The position numbers were made by a program, and so were the translations under genes. 64,000 nt of DNA, taken from Haloarcula halobia (GTDB taxonomy: Archaea > Halobacteriota > Halobacteria > Halobacteriales > Haloarculaceae). The stretch is from positions 620,001-684,000 of the forward strand of contig NZ_CP119787.1 of the NCBI RefSeq assembly GCF_029338255.1, written 5' to 3'. The notes beneath the pieces were generated by a model, which was not told the DNA's origin, made no database searches, and worked only from the letters and a program-made list of their open reading frames with translations. Below, piece by piece: positions 33,350 to 44,015 of the stretch. Within the stretch, counting starts at the first letter, position 1; the number at the start of each line of letters is the position of its first letter.

Positions 33350-33361
33350 CCGCTGGTCGGT
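33350..33361. terminator. Convergent-junction motif CCGCTGGTCGGT (site 1)
   Basis: This 12-mer is 11 bp after the stop codon of the MBL gene and about 30 bp beyond the rpl40e stop on the other strand. The same 12 bases recur at 39805-39816 and 52223-52234, also between convergent genes and in the same orientation. Here no clear T-run is seen, so a terminator role is less certain than at the other two sites. Confidence 0.4.
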
Positions 33362-33391
33362 CGGCGCGACGGCAGAACCCCAACGGCGCGG

Positions 33392-35382
<1,991 letters not shown>

Positions 35383-35434
35383 ACGGAGCGATGGCTGTCG
35401 CGCCGGGAGTTCGTCGATGAGCGTCCGGTACCGG

Positions 35435-35989
35435 TCAGTCGACGCGCCACCGACCGCCGAGGTCGTCCTGTTCGTAATCCCGGTACTCTCCGTCCAGAAA
35501 CGTCGTGACGCGCCCGTTCTGCTCGCTCAGTGTGATGGCCCACAGCACCTGCTGGCGGGCCGACGCCTCCAGTGCGCTCAGGTGTTTGGTCCCCATCCAG
35601 TCGGCGGGGCTGATCTCGTCAGTCCGCTCGCGTTCGGCCGCACTGAGGTTCCGGACTCGGACCATCTGCTCCTGTATCGTCCCGTCGCCGGCGACGACGA
35701 CGGCACCGTCGCGGTCGAACGCCACGTCGCGGGCGACCTCGAGGAACGCCTCCGACTCGCGCTGGACGACCTCACACTTGTCGACCGGCCACGTGTTCCG
35801 CCCGAGGGGGTCGGTGTAGTTCCCGAAGTCGATGCCAGCGACGATCAACACGTAGAGGCTCGGTCCGGTCACGTGGCGCTCGTCCCACCGGTCGAACTCG
35901 ATGCTCAGCGTCTCGGTGGCGTACCTGATGACGTCCATGAGTTCGTGGCTCGTGGCGTACCTCGCTCGAAGTGGGCTTGAGTCTGGCAT
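35435..35989 (-). CDS. dacZ: Diadenylate cyclase DacZ
   Basis: The 184-residue product is a DisA_N (DAC) domain protein of the archaeal DacZ type, which makes c-di-AMP from two ATP. The substrate motif is DRDGAVVVAGDG with D94-G95-A96. The second motif, normally RH(T/R) or similar, is here G133-T-K135-H136-L-S, with Lys in place of the usual Arg. Other typical parts are HVTGPSLYVLIVAG and NTWPVDKCEVVQ. No membrane or regulatory domain is attached. c-di-AMP controls osmotic balance in haloarchaea. I chose the ATG at 35989; the upstream extension is basic and not typical. Confidence 0.86.
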   Translation of the reverse strand: MPDSSPLRARYATSHELMDVIRYATETLSIEFDRWDERHVTGPSLYVLIVAGIDFGNYTDPLGRNTWPVDKCEVVQRESEAFLEVARDVAFDRDGAVVVAGDGTIQEQMVRVRNLSAAERERTDEISPADWMGTKHLSALEASARQQVLWAITLSEQNGRVTTFLDGEYRDYEQDDLGGRWRVD

Positions 35990-36119
35990 GGATTCGCAGG
36001 GCTCTGGACCCACTACGACGCGAGGTCGCTTGAAGATACGTCCCCGTTGACGCCACGACGTCGCCCGGCAGTTCGTTCGCTGGGCGGCCCGGACACTCGC
36101 CAAGCGCCGCGGTCCGAAC

Positions 36120-36127
36120 GACTTAAC
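36120..36127 (+). promoter_or_regulatory. TATA-like element of trm1
   Basis: GACTTAAC lies 24-31 bp before the ATG at 36151 and favours it over an in-frame start at 36133. Confidence 0.55.
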
Positions 36128-36150
36128 GCCGCGTGTCCGCAGATTCCGGT

Positions 36151-37254
36151 ATGCGCGTCAGCGAGGGACAGGTGACGGTCGAGGTGCCCGAACAGCCCGA
36201 CGCGGGCAAGGGGGCAGACGTGTTCTTCAACCCCGTCCAGGAGCTGAATCGGGACGTGACGGTGGCCGTACTGCGGGCCTACCGCGAGCGAGACGACGGG
36301 GCCGAGTCGTATCTCGACGCGACGGCCGCGAGCGGTATCCGCGGCGTCCGGGCGGCCGCCGACGGCTGGGAGACGACGCTGTGTGACATCGACGACGCGG
36401 CGACGGCGCTCTGTGAGCGCAACCTCGAGCGCAACGGTCTCGCCGCCGCCGTCCAGCGCGAGAACGCCAACGTCCTGATGCACTCAGAGGCCTTCGACGT
36501 GGTCGACGTGGACCCCTTCGGCACGCCCATCCCCTTCGCCGACGCGGCCATCCAGGGGACGAAACGCCTGCTCTGTGTCACCGCCACCGACACCGCGCCG
36601 CTGTGTGGGGCGCACTTCGAGAGCGGCGTCCGCTCGTACGGCGCGGTCCCGCGCAACACGGAGTTCCACGCCGAGATGGGGATGCGCGTCCTCCTCTCGG
36701 CGATGGTCCGGACCGCCGCGCGTTACGACATCGCCGCCCGCCCCATCCTGAGCCACGCGACGAAACACTACGCCCGCACGTACCTCGAGTTCGACCACGG
36801 CGCGCGCGTCGCCAACGACTGTATCGACGACCTGGGCTACGTCTATCACTGCCAGCGCTGTCTCTGGCGCGACCACGACTTTGGCCTCATCGCCGACGCG
36901 CCAGCCGAGTGTCCGAACTGCGGCGAGCACCTCCAGACGGCGGGCCCCATCTGGCTCGCCCGGACGTGTGCCCCCGCGTTCGCCGAGACGGTCACCGATC
37001 AGCTGAGCGAGGACATGGGCACCGCCGACGAGGCGGCCGACCTGCTCGCGACGCTCGCGGCCGAACTCGACACCCCGACCCACTACGACCAGCACCGCCT
37101 CTGCAAGCGGTGGGGGCGTGGCGCGGAGGCGATGGACTCCTTCATCGAGAAACTGCGAGACGCGGGCTTCGACGCCTCCCGAACCCACTACGGCGGGACG
37201 ACGTTCAAGACCGACGCCGACGTGGTCGCGGTCCGCGACGCGACCGCCGAGTGA
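36151..37254 (+). CDS. trm1: tRNA (guanine26-N2)-dimethyltransferase Trm1
   Basis: The 367-residue product dimethylates G26 of tRNA using SAM. The typical N-terminal [19 protein letters not shown] is present, followed by the SAM site [15 protein letters not shown] near residue 55, then the catalytic [11 protein letters not shown] near residue 116. A zinc-binding module follows with CQRC (near 238) and CPNC (near 258). The C-terminal domain includes [20 protein letters not shown]. Family length is 360-380 for archaea. It converges on a membrane protein gene. Confidence 0.95.
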   Translation: MRVSEGQVTVEVPEQPDAGKGADVFFNPVQELNRDVTVAVLRAYRERDDGAESYLDATAASGIRGVRAAADGWETTLCDIDDAATALCERNLERNGLAAAVQRENANVLMHSEAFDVVDVDPFGTPIPFADAAIQGTKRLLCVTATDTAPLCGAHFESGVRSYGAVPRNTEFHAEMGMRVLLSAMVRTAARYDIAARPILSHATKHYARTYLEFDHGARVANDCIDDLGYVYHCQRCLWRDHDFGLIADAPAECPNCGEHLQTAGPIWLARTCAPAFAETVTDQLSEDMGTADEAADLLATLAAELDTPTHYDQHRLCKRWGRGAEAMDSFIEKLRDAGFDASRTHYGGTTFKTDADVVAVRDATAE

Positions 37255-37255
37255 G

Positions 37256-37675
37256 TCAGCGGCCGTTCGCTCGTTTGCGCGTCCCGCCCCGGAGCGTCTC
37301 GAGGAGGTCGTAGGCAAACAGGTACAGCGGCCGGAGGAAGTAGTTCGCCATCCCCGCGAGGCCGAGCAGGCCACCCAGCGCCTGCACCTCGGCGGGCGTG
37401 GCCGACGGCTCGACCACGAGCGGGAGAGCCGCGACGACGACGGCGAGCCACAGCGACTGCAGCAGGTAGCCGACGTTGACGCCGGCGACCCGCCCCACCG
37501 GCGGGTCGTCGGGCCGGGCCACGAAGAGCCCGACGGCCAGGACGGCCAGCCCGGCGACCAGCAGCAGCGACGCCCCGACGCCGGCGACGCCCAGCGCCAG
37601 CAGGATGCCGGCGGCGACCAGCAACAGCACCGTCACCTGTATCGAGCCCTCGCGGATGGCCGCTTCCGTCTCCAT
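37256..37675 (-). CDS. Membrane protein of unknown function
   Basis: The 139-residue product has four hydrophobic segments: about residues 14-35, 38-55, 70-90 and 97-118, with a charged loop RPDDPPVGR between the second and third. The C-terminus GGTRKRANGR is basic and probably cytoplasmic. I do not recognise the family. I chose the ATG at 37675, because a TATA-like GGGTTTATGC lies 25-34 bp upstream; a start at 37702 would fall inside that element. It ends one base from the trm1 stop codon, convergent. Confidence 0.78.
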   Translation of the reverse strand: METEAAIREGSIQVTVLLLVAAGILLALGVAGVGASLLLVAGLAVLAVGLFVARPDDPPVGRVAGVNVGYLLQSLWLAVVVAALPLVVEPSATPAEVQALGGLLGLAGMANYFLRPLYLFAYDLLETLRGGTRKRANGR

Positions 37676-37774
37676 ATCCCCGAGGTTGGCGGGGCCGTGC
37701 ATAAACCCTGTGAGCCACCCCGGGTGTGGACGTCGGGTGGTGCGCCGCGCCGACCGGCGCGGGACGACGAGGGG

Positions 37775-38239
37775 TTAGTCGGCCGCGACGTTCGCCACCG
37801 GCTCCGTCTCGACGCCCGGCAGGGCGTGCAGGTAGTCGTCCAGATCGAGTGCGAAGGGGCCGTTCGCCGGGAGGTCGACCCACGAGAACTCGAAGGTCGC
37901 CCCCCGCTCCGCGCCGGTCCCGGTGACGACGTGGGTCCAGGTGTCCCGGGACTCGTGGACCGGCGCGTGATAGAAGTTGCGCACGTACCGCTTGGGCGGG
38001 GACTCCCGCCGGGTCCAGATGTCGGTGACAAGGTGTCGCGGCGTCTCGATGGTCGCCAGCCCGCTCTCCTCGGCGATCTCCCTGAACACCGCCTCGCGGG
38101 GCGACTCGCCCGGTTCGACGGTGCCTTTCGGTATCTGCAGGCCGTCGTGGCCCGGTCCCTCGAACACCAGCAGTTCCGACCCGTTCCTGGTGATGTAGGC
38201 ACAGGCCTTCGTGACGTGTTCGACGTTCTGTACTGGCAT
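37775..38239 (-). CDS. NUDIX hydrolase
   Basis: The 154-residue product has the Nudix box GTVEPGESPREAVFREIAEE followed by SG (about residues 39-60), with the helix that binds Mg. The preceding GPGHDGLQIPK is the strand of Ap4A- or ADP-ribose-type enzymes, and the N-terminal HVTKACAYITRNGSELLVFEG is typical of the fold. Substrate is not known. A strong TATA-like GGTTTTATAC lies 24-33 bp upstream of the ATG at 38239, and further up is the palindrome at 38288-38300. Independent of the NUDIX gene at 24544. Confidence 0.87.
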   Translation of the reverse strand: MPVQNVEHVTKACAYITRNGSELLVFEGPGHDGLQIPKGTVEPGESPREAVFREIAEESGLATIETPRHLVTDIWTRRESPPKRYVRNFYHAPVHESRDTWTHVVTGTGAERGATFEFSWVDLPANGPFALDLDDYLHALPGVETEPVANVAAD

Positions 38240-38262
38240 GGTCTACAGTCGTACAGCGATAC

Positions 38263-38272
38263 GTATAAAACC
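38263..38272 (-). promoter_or_regulatory. TATA-like element of the second NUDIX gene
   Basis: On the minus strand GGTTTTATAC lies 24-33 bp upstream of the ATG at 38239, one of the best promoter matches in the window. Confidence 0.65.
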
Positions 38273-38287
38273 ACTCAAATAGTATCC

Positions 38288-38300
38288 TAATAGACTATTA
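38288..38300. promoter_or_regulatory. 13-bp palindrome TAATAGACTATTA
   Basis: TAATAG-A-CTATTA is a perfect inverted repeat around one base, 49-61 bp upstream of the NUDIX ATG and just behind its TATA element. It lies in a 271-bp AT-rich start and GC-rich end region between this gene and the divergent brkB-type gene. A regulator site is plausible; the site lacks a known match in my knowledge. Confidence 0.45.
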
Positions 38301-38480
38301 ATTGTTCGAACGTGGCCCACTATCGGATCTCGGTGGCCGGATACACTCTCTCTCGACCGGTAGACTCCGGACCCGTTCGTAGGACGTCCGAACTCGGGGC
38401 ACGCGAGGGGGCTCCCCGCGACGGTTCCGAGGGCGGCGCGGACCGTCCCGGGATGCCGGTGCCGACCCCGTGACACCGAC

Positions 38481-38490
38481 GTATATATAA
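38481..38490 (+). promoter_or_regulatory. TATA box of the BrkB/YihY gene
   Basis: GTATATATAA lies 21-30 bp before the GTG at 38511 and is a textbook haloarchaeal TATA element. Confidence 0.75.
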
Positions 38491-38510
38491 CAGCCGCCCG
38501 ACATCCCGCT

Positions 38511-39761
38511 GTGAACACCGCACGGGCGTTCGCGGTCACTCGTGACCTCGTCGACACCGTCCGGACCGAGCAGATATCCTTCCTCGCCGCCAGCATCGCC
38601 TACTACATGTTCGTCTCGGTGATTCCGCTCCTGTTGCTGGGGCTGGTCGTCGGGTCGCTGGTGGGCGGCGAGGCGTTCGCCGCGCGTATCGTCGGCGCTG
38701 TGGCCTCTGCGCTCACGCCGGCGGCACAGGGGTTGCTCGAGAGTGCACTGACGAGCGGCGTGGGACGCGGCGGGGCGACGGTCGTCGGACTCGCGGTGCT
38801 GCTGTGGGGGGCGCTGAAGATGTTCCGGGGGTTCGATTTGGCCTTCGCCCGCATCTACGGGAGCGTACAGAGCCACTCGTTGGTCGACCAGTTGCGCGAC
38901 GCGCTGGCGGCGCTGCTGGGTATCGGTCTGGCGCTCGCCAGCCTCGGCGCCGTCGCGATGATCGGGGCGTTCTTTGGCCTCCAGCTGGCCTTTGGCGGCC
39001 TCCTCTTGATTCCCGTCCTCGCGGTGGCGTTCTTCCCGCTGTACTACGTCTTCCCCGACGAGGAGATGACCGTCCGGGGGGCGGCCCCGGGGGCGCTCCT
39101 GGCCGCCGTGGGCTGGACGGTGCTCGGCACCGCCTTCGGCGTCTACGCCGCCCAGGCCGACGCCTTCCAGCTGTACGGGGTCTTCGGCGGCGTCCTCCTG
39201 CTCGTGACGTGGTTTTACTTCGGCGGGCAGGTCCTGCTGGTCGGCGCGGCGCTCAACGCCGTGCTCGCAGGTGTCCGGGACCGGCAATTACAACACGAAC
39301 CGCCTCGAGAGTCCAGCAAAGCGATGAGCGAGGACGCCGATGCACGCGCCGGCGACACGCCGTCCCCCGGCGGCGAACCCGACCCGGAGCGGTCGCCCGA
39401 CGACCTGTCAGAGGAGGAGCTCGCGGCGCTTCGCGAGGAGTTCGAGTCGTTCCGCGAGGAGGTCGACGACCGCACTCTCCACCGCGAGGACGTCGAGGCG
39501 GACCTGAAACGGTACGTCCGCCGACGGATGCGCCGGGGTCACGCCCGAGGCTGGGGCCCCTACGTCGTCCTGTTGTACGGGACGCTGATGACGCTGGGCG
39601 CGTTCTACTACCTGGAGGGGGCGTGGGCCGTCCTGGCGATGCTGGTCGTCTGGCTCTCGACGCTTGGCCTGTACGTCGTGATGGTCGTCGTCGGCGTCAC
39701 CGTCTCCGCGGCGGGCGTCCCCGGCCGGGTCGCCGACCGGGTCCGCGACTGGCGGGACTGA
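38511..39761 (+). CDS. BrkB/YihY family membrane protein with extended C-terminus
   Basis: The first 260 residues are the YihY/BrkB integral membrane domain: ISFLAASIAYYMFVSVIPLLLLG is cited here only by its start and end, then ALTSGVGRGGATVVGLAVLL, the conserved YYVFPDEEMTVRGAAPGAL near residue 180 and LYGVFGGVLLLVTWFYFGGQ near residue 224. An acidic linker (about 270-325, with GEPDPERSPDDLSEEE) and two more membrane helices (about 345-410) follow, so the protein is longer than the bacterial form. Despite the names ribonuclease BN or virulence factor, the true role is unknown. The start is GTG, 21-30 bp after a strong TATA element. Confidence 0.88.
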   Translation: MNTARAFAVTRDLVDTVRTEQISFLAASIAYYMFVSVIPLLLLGLVVGSLVGGEAFAARIVGAVASALTPAAQGLLESALTSGVGRGGATVVGLAVLLWGALKMFRGFDLAFARIYGSVQSHSLVDQLRDALAALLGIGLALASLGAVAMIGAFFGLQLAFGGLLLIPVLAVAFFPLYYVFPDEEMTVRGAAPGALLAAVGWTVLGTAFGVYAAQADAFQLYGVFGGVLLLVTWFYFGGQVLLVGAALNAVLAGVRDRQLQHEPPRESSKAMSEDADARAGDTPSPGGEPDPERSPDDLSEEELAALREEFESFREEVDDRTLHREDVEADLKRYVRRRMRRGHARGWGPYVVLLYGTLMTLGAFYYLEGAWAVLAMLVVWLSTLGLYVVMVVVGVTVSAAGVPGRVADRVRDWRD

Positions 39762-39804
39762 CCTGCCACGGTGCTCGCCGCCGCGGACGCCGGTGCCGGC
39801 GCTC

Positions 39805-39833
39805 CCGCTGGTCGGTCGCGTGTCGCGAAAAAT
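39805..39833 (-). terminator. Convergent-junction motif with T-run after glnA (site 2)
   Basis: Reading the minus strand after the glnA stop, TTTTT (39833-39829) is followed by CGCGACACGCG and then ACCGACCAGCGG, the reverse complement of CCGCTGGTCGGT (39805-39816). A T-run shortly after a stop codon is the usual archaeal termination signal; the 12-mer is shared with 33350 and 52223. Confidence 0.5.
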
Positions 39834-39847
39834 GGCGGTGATGGCCG

Positions 39848-41203
39848 TTAGAACTTCTCGAGGTACTGGTCGAGCTCCCACTGCGAGACGTCGACGAGGT
39901 ACTCCTTGTGCTCCTGGCGCTTGGCCTCGACGAAGTTCTCGAAGACGTGCTCGCCCAGCGCGTCGCTGACGACTTCGTCCGCCTCGAGTTCGTCGATGGC
40001 TTCGCCGAGGTTCTCGGGCAGCGTGGTGATGCCGTACTCCTCGCGTTTCTCCTCGTCGAACTCGTAGATGTTCTCGCGGACCGGGTCGTCACACTCGAGG
40101 TCGCGCTCGATGCCGTCCAGTCCCGCGTGGATGAGCGCGGCGAAGGCGAGATACGGGTTACACGACGGGTCGGGGAAGCGGGCCTCGATACGCGAGGCGG
40201 CCGGGACGCGGGCGGCCGGCTTGCGGATGAGCGCCGAGCGGTTGCGGTCCGACCAGGCGACGTAGACTGGTGCCTCGTAGCCCGGGACCAGGCGCTTGTA
40301 GGAGTTCACGGTCGGGTTGGTGACGGCCGTGATGGCGGGCGCGTGGTCGAGGATACCCGCGACGAAGCTCTTTGCCGTCTCGCTGAGGTTGAACTCGTCG
40401 TCGTCGTCGTGGAACGCGTTCTCGCCGTCCTCGGTGAAAAGCGAGATGTGGGTGTGCATCCCGGAGCCGTTGATTCGCGGGATCGGCTTGGGCATGAACG
40501 TCGCGTGCAGGTCGTGTTCGGCGGCGATGGCACGGACGACCGACCGGAAGGTCGCGACGTTGTCGGCCGTCGACAGGGCGTCGTCGTAGGTGAAGTTGAT
40601 CTCGTGTTGGCCCTGGGCGACCTCGTGGTGGGAGGCCTCGATGTCGAAGCCCATGTCCTCGAGTCCGTAGATGATCTCACGGCGGACGTCGCTCGCGAGG
40701 TCCTTCGGCGCGAGGTCGAAGTAGCCACCGGCGTCGTTGGTCTTGGTGGTCGCGCGGCCGTCCTCGTCTTCCTCGAACAGGAAGAACTCGGGTTCGGGGG
40801 CGGCGTTGACCTCGTAGCCCATCTCCTCGGCACGCTCGATTGCGCGTTTCAGGACGCCACGCGGGTCGCCGGAGAACAGCTCGCCGGTCGAGGTGTTGAC
40901 GACGTCACAGATGAGTCGCGCGCTGGAGCCGCCCTCGACGTTTTCGCGCCACGGCAGGATAGAGAACGTCGATGGGTCCGGGTCCAGACGCATGTCGGAC
41001 TCCTGAATCCGGACGAAGCCGTCGATGGACGACCCGTCGAAGTAGATGCCTTCGGTGAACGCCTTCTCGGCCTGGTCGGCCGTGATTGAGACGTTCTTTA
41101 CTGTGCCGAGAATATCCGTGAACTGCAGCCGCAGGAAATCGACGTTCTTCTCTTCGATCTCGTCAAGCACGTCCTGGGCCTCGTCCGAGAGTTCGCTTGT
41201 CAT
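39848..41203 (-). CDS. glnA: Glutamine synthetase
   Basis: The 451-residue product is a type I glutamine synthetase, assimilating ammonia into glutamine. Signature stretches: [19 protein letters not shown] near residue 55, the metal-binding [10 protein letters not shown] near residue 136, [12 protein letters not shown] near residue 193, the ATP-binding [16 protein letters not shown] near residue 246 and the Glu flap region [17 protein letters not shown] near residue 305. There is no adenylylation-type Tyr segment that I can point to. The TATA-like CTACTAAAACC (41232-41242) lies 29-39 bp upstream, so a short leader is possible. It is divergent from lrp, known in Halobacterium to regulate glnA. 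Confidence 0.97.
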   Translation of the reverse strand: MTSELSDEAQDVLDEIEEKNVDFLRLQFTDILGTVKNVSITADQAEKAFTEGIYFDGSSIDGFVRIQESDMRLDPDPSTFSILPWRENVEGGSSARLICDVVNTSTGELFSGDPRGVLKRAIERAEEMGYEVNAAPEPEFFLFEEDEDGRATTKTNDAGGYFDLAPKDLASDVRREIIYGLEDMGFDIEASHHEVAQGQHEINFTYDDALSTADNVATFRSVVRAIAAEHDLHATFMPKPIPRINGSGMHTHISLFTEDGENAFHDDDDEFNLSETAKSFVAGILDHAPAITAVTNPTVNSYKRLVPGYEAPVYVAWSDRNRSALIRKPAARVPAASRIEARFPDPSCNPYLAFAALIHAGLDGIERDLECDDPVRENIYEFDEEKREEYGITTLPENLGEAIDELEADEVVSDALGEHVFENFVEAKRQEHKEYLVDVSQWELDQYLEKF

Positions 41204-41231
41204 GTTGGGACACCCGATAGGAACGCCGCCA

Positions 41232-41242
41232 CTACTAAAACC
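41232..41242 (-). promoter_or_regulatory. TATA-like element of glnA
   Basis: The minus strand GGTTTTAGTAG lies 29-39 bp before the glnA ATG. It lies in a 126-bp region shared with the divergent lrp promoter, so Lrp could act on both. Confidence 0.6.
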
Positions 41243-41292
41243 CTGCCGTTTTGCGCAATCCTTCCGGAGTTATCGATTCCATCTGGACATTC

Positions 41293-41302
41293 GTAAAATT
41301 CT
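41293..41302 (+). promoter_or_regulatory. TATA-like element of lrp
   Basis: GTAAAATTCT lies 28-37 bp before the lrp ATG at 41330. Confidence 0.5.
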
Positions 41303-41329
41303 AATCCCTGGGGGGCGTGCCTCGATGTA

Positions 41330-41788
41330 ATGACGTACGAAAATCTCGACCGGAAGTTGGTGAATGCCCTGCTCGGCGACGGGCGAGCGAGCCTCCGAAG
41401 CCTCGGAGAGGACCTGAACGTCTCGGTTACGACGGTGTCGAACCATCTCTCGGACCTCGAGGACGAGGGTGTCATCAATGGCTACACACCGAAGCTGGAC
41501 TACGACGCGCTGGGGTACGACGTCACCGCCATCATCCAGCTGAAAGTCGAGGGGTCGGCGCTGCCCTCGGTCACCGACCGGCTCAAAGAGCACAAGCAGA
41601 TGATATCGGTCTACGAGGTCACCGGCGACTACGACATCATCGCCGTCGGGAAGTTCACCGACACCGACGGGATGAACGCCCAGATCAAGAAACTCCTGAC
41701 CGACCCCGAGATCAAGGAGTCCAACACCTCGGTGGTGCTCAACGCCGCCGCCGAGAACGAGCAGTTCGATCTCGAAATCGACGAGTAA
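41330..41788 (+). CDS. lrp: Lrp/AsnC family transcriptional regulator
   Basis: The 152-residue product has an N-terminal winged HTH (about residues 1-55: [24 protein letters not shown], then [19 protein letters not shown]; cited as short parts) and a C-terminal RAM-type ligand-binding domain (about 65-145, with [21 protein letters not shown]). Such proteins sense amino acids and bind as dimers or octamers. It is divergent from glnA. In Halobacterium salinarum an Lrp next to glnA activates it, so control of glutamine synthesis is the likely job, by family and context. Confidence 0.93.
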   Translation: MTYENLDRKLVNALLGDGRASLRSLGEDLNVSVTTVSNHLSDLEDEGVINGYTPKLDYDALGYDVTAIIQLKVEGSALPSVTDRLKEHKQMISVYEVTGDYDIIAVGKFTDTDGMNAQIKKLLTDPEIKESNTSVVLNAAAENEQFDLEIDE

Positions 41789-41840
41789 CCCGATTTTCGT
41801 CGGCTTCCGAATCGGCCGGCGTCGCGAACCGCTACCCTCT

Positions 41841-41858
41841 TGACTGACCAGTCAGTCA
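41841..41858. promoter_or_regulatory. Operator for the TetR-type regulator
   Basis: TGACTGAC-CA-GTCAGTCA is a perfect 8-bp inverted repeat around a two-base spacer, ending 9 bp before the regulator ATG at 41868. It covers the expected transcription start of a leaderless gene, so a bound repressor would block initiation. Arms and spacing fit the binding mode of TetR dimers. Confidence 0.75.
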
Positions 41859-41867
41859 GCTCTAGCA

Positions 41868-42464
41868 ATGAGTGACGGCGACCCCGCGGACGACATCATG
41901 CGTGCCACCTATCGGGCGCTGTGTACCCACGGGTACGCCGACCTGACGATGCAGGACATCGCCGACGAGTCCGCAAAGAGCAAGGCGGCCCTCCACTACC
42001 ACTACGACAGCAAGCACGACCTGCTGTGTGCCTTCCTCGAGTACCTCCACGACCGGTTCGTCGAGCGCACGAGCGACCCGGCGGGGGCGTCCCCGGCCGA
42101 CCGCCTGGTCGCCTTGGTCGAGACGGTGCTGGACAAACCCGAGGACGACCGCGAGGCCTTCGAGACGGCCATCCTCGAGATCCGCGCCCAGGCACCCTAC
42201 GAGCCCGGGTTCCGCGAGCGACTCACCCGGTTCGACGACTACCTCGCCGGTGAGTTCGAGCGGCTGCTGGCGGCCGGCATCGAGGAGGGCGTCGTCGACC
42301 CGACGGTCGACCCCGAGGACACCGCGACGTTCCTCGTCACGATGCTGACCGGGGCGGCGACCGAACGGGTCACGGCCGGGCGGCCGGTCGAGTGCACTAG
42401 GCGGATGCTCGCGGAGTACGTCGAGACGCACCTCCTGACCGGCGATCTGGAGGCCGACCTGTGA
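41868..42464 (+). CDS. TetR/AcrR family transcriptional regulator
   Basis: The 198-residue product has an N-terminal TetR HTH (about residues 10-55): IMRATYRALCTHGYADLTMQ and DIADESAKSKAALHYHYDSK form the recognition unit, with the rest a helical ligand-binding domain. The gene is just downstream of an 18-bp inverted repeat and overlaps the MATE transporter gene (GTGA), so it is an autoregulator that probably represses the transporter until a drug or metabolite binds. Ligand is unknown. Confidence 0.92.
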   Translation: MSDGDPADDIMRATYRALCTHGYADLTMQDIADESAKSKAALHYHYDSKHDLLCAFLEYLHDRFVERTSDPAGASPADRLVALVETVLDKPEDDREAFETAILEIRAQAPYEPGFRERLTRFDDYLAGEFERLLAAGIEEGVVDPTVDPEDTATFLVTMLTGAATERVTAGRPVECTRRMLAEYVETHLLTGDLEADL

Positions 42465-43936
42465 GTCTCCTGGACCGACTGGCGTCCCTGGGCGACCTGT
42501 TCCGGGGACAGGAGGACTTAGACCTCACCAGCGGCGACATCGGCCGGCCGCTGCTCTTCCTGTCGCTGCCCATCGTCGTGACGAACCTCCTGCAGGTCGC
42601 GTACAACCTCGCCGATACGTTCTGGCTCGGTCAGTACTCGACGACGGCGCTTGCGGCCATCTCCTTTGCCTTCCCGATGATATTCCTGCTCATCTCGCTG
42701 GGGATGGGCCTGTCGGTGGCCGGGAGCGTCCTGGTCGCCCAGCACACCGGCGCCGACGAACACCGCCAGGCGGAGTACGCGGCCTCCCAGACGGTCACCT
42801 TCGCGCTCGTCGCGTCGGTGCTGCTGGGCGTGGCCGGGTACTTCTTCGTCGGGGACTTCCTGGCGCTCCTGGGAGCGTCCGACCAGGTGCTCCCCGGTGC
42901 GACCGGCTACCTGCAGGTGGTTTCGCTGGGCCTGACGGCGATGTTCGGCTTCTTCGTGTTCATCTCGCTGATGCGGGGTGCCGGCGACACGGTGACGCCG
43001 ATGCTGGTGATGCTCGGGACGGTGATTCTGAACATCGTCCTCGACCCGTTCCTCATCTTCGGGTGGGGGCCGTTCCCCGAGCTGGGCGTCGTCGGCGCGG
43101 CCATCGCGACCATCTTCTCGCGGGGCCTGGCGCTTGCCGTCGGGGTGACCATCATGCTCCGTGGCAACCACGGCGTCCGCATCCGACCGCGGGACATGGT
43201 CCCCGACCGCGAGTACCTGGGGAAGCTCCTCCGCCTCGGCGTGCCCGCCTCGCTCGAGGGGACCGGTCGGGCGCTGTCGGTCAACGCCATGCTCTTTATC
43301 GTCGGTACGTTCTCGGTGACCGTCGTGGCGGCGTTCGGCGTCGGCATCCGCGTGTTCTCGCTCGTCTTCATGCCCGCCATCGCGATGGACCGCGGCGTCG
43401 AGACGATGACCGGCCAGAACCTCGGCGCGGGTCGGCCCGACCGGGCCGCGACGGCGAACCACTTCGCCGCGAAGGTATCCTTCGCGCTGCTGACGGCACT
43501 CGGTCTGGTGACGATATTCGCCGCGCCGACGGTCGTGAGCGTCTTCAGCGACGACCCCGAGGTGGTCCGCATCGGGGCCGACTTCCTCCAGTGGGTCGCC
43601 CCGACGTTCGGTTTCATCGGCATCGTCCGGGCCTACTCCGGGGGCTTTCGGGGCGCGGGCAAGACCCTGACCGCGGCGGCGCTTGCGGTCCTGATGCTCG
43701 GGATCATCCGCCTCCCCGTTGCGTGGGTCGCCTCGCGGCCCGTCGCCGTCCCGGCGTGGCTCGGCCCCGCGGTCGCCGAACTCTTCGCGTCCTCGCTTTC
43801 CGAGCAGGGCATCTGGCTGGCCTTCGGGGTCTCGAACGTGCTGTCGGCGGGCATCGCCGCGGCGTGGTTCCTCAGGGGAACCTGGCGCGACGCCGACCCG
43901 CGCGAGGCCGGCGAGGCCGTGGTGGCCGACGACTGA
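42461..43936 (+). CDS. MATE family efflux transporter (TetR-controlled)
   Basis: The 491-residue product has twelve membrane helices in two halves. Typical segments are NLLQVAYNLADTFWLGQYST near residue 45, the GAGDTVTPMLVMLGTVILN half-1 loop near residue 175, and its half-2 counterpart RGAGKTLTAAALAVLMLG near residue 398. It exports cationic drugs or metabolites in exchange for Na or H ions. The GTG start overlaps the TGA of the TetR gene, so the two are translated from one message. It is distinct from the MATE gene at 17221. Confidence 0.92.
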   Translation: MSLLDRLASLGDLFRGQEDLDLTSGDIGRPLLFLSLPIVVTNLLQVAYNLADTFWLGQYSTTALAAISFAFPMIFLLISLGMGLSVAGSVLVAQHTGADEHRQAEYAASQTVTFALVASVLLGVAGYFFVGDFLALLGASDQVLPGATGYLQVVSLGLTAMFGFFVFISLMRGAGDTVTPMLVMLGTVILNIVLDPFLIFGWGPFPELGVVGAAIATIFSRGLALAVGVTIMLRGNHGVRIRPRDMVPDREYLGKLLRLGVPASLEGTGRALSVNAMLFIVGTFSVTVVAAFGVGIRVFSLVFMPAIAMDRGVETMTGQNLGAGRPDRAATANHFAAKVSFALLTALGLVTIFAAPTVVSVFSDDPEVVRIGADFLQWVAPTFGFIGIVRAYSGGFRGAGKTLTAAALAVLMLGIIRLPVAWVASRPVAVPAWLGPAVAELFASSLSEQGIWLAFGVSNVLSAGIAAAWFLRGTWRDADPREAGEAVVADD

Positions 43937-44015
43937 CGCCACCGGGACCCGCGAATCCGGTCGTGTGACGGCCGTCTGACGTACGTTCTTGGGGGTCGGC
44001 GTGCATGCTGCTGTC

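Noticed and set aside
38240-38510. Gene in the 271-bp gap upstream of brkB
   Set aside because: No frame with protein-like composition; the region has the TATA boxes and a palindrome of the two flanking genes.
40306-40833. Open frames within glnA on the same strand
   Set aside because: They are serine- and arginine-rich frame shadows of glnA with no start support.
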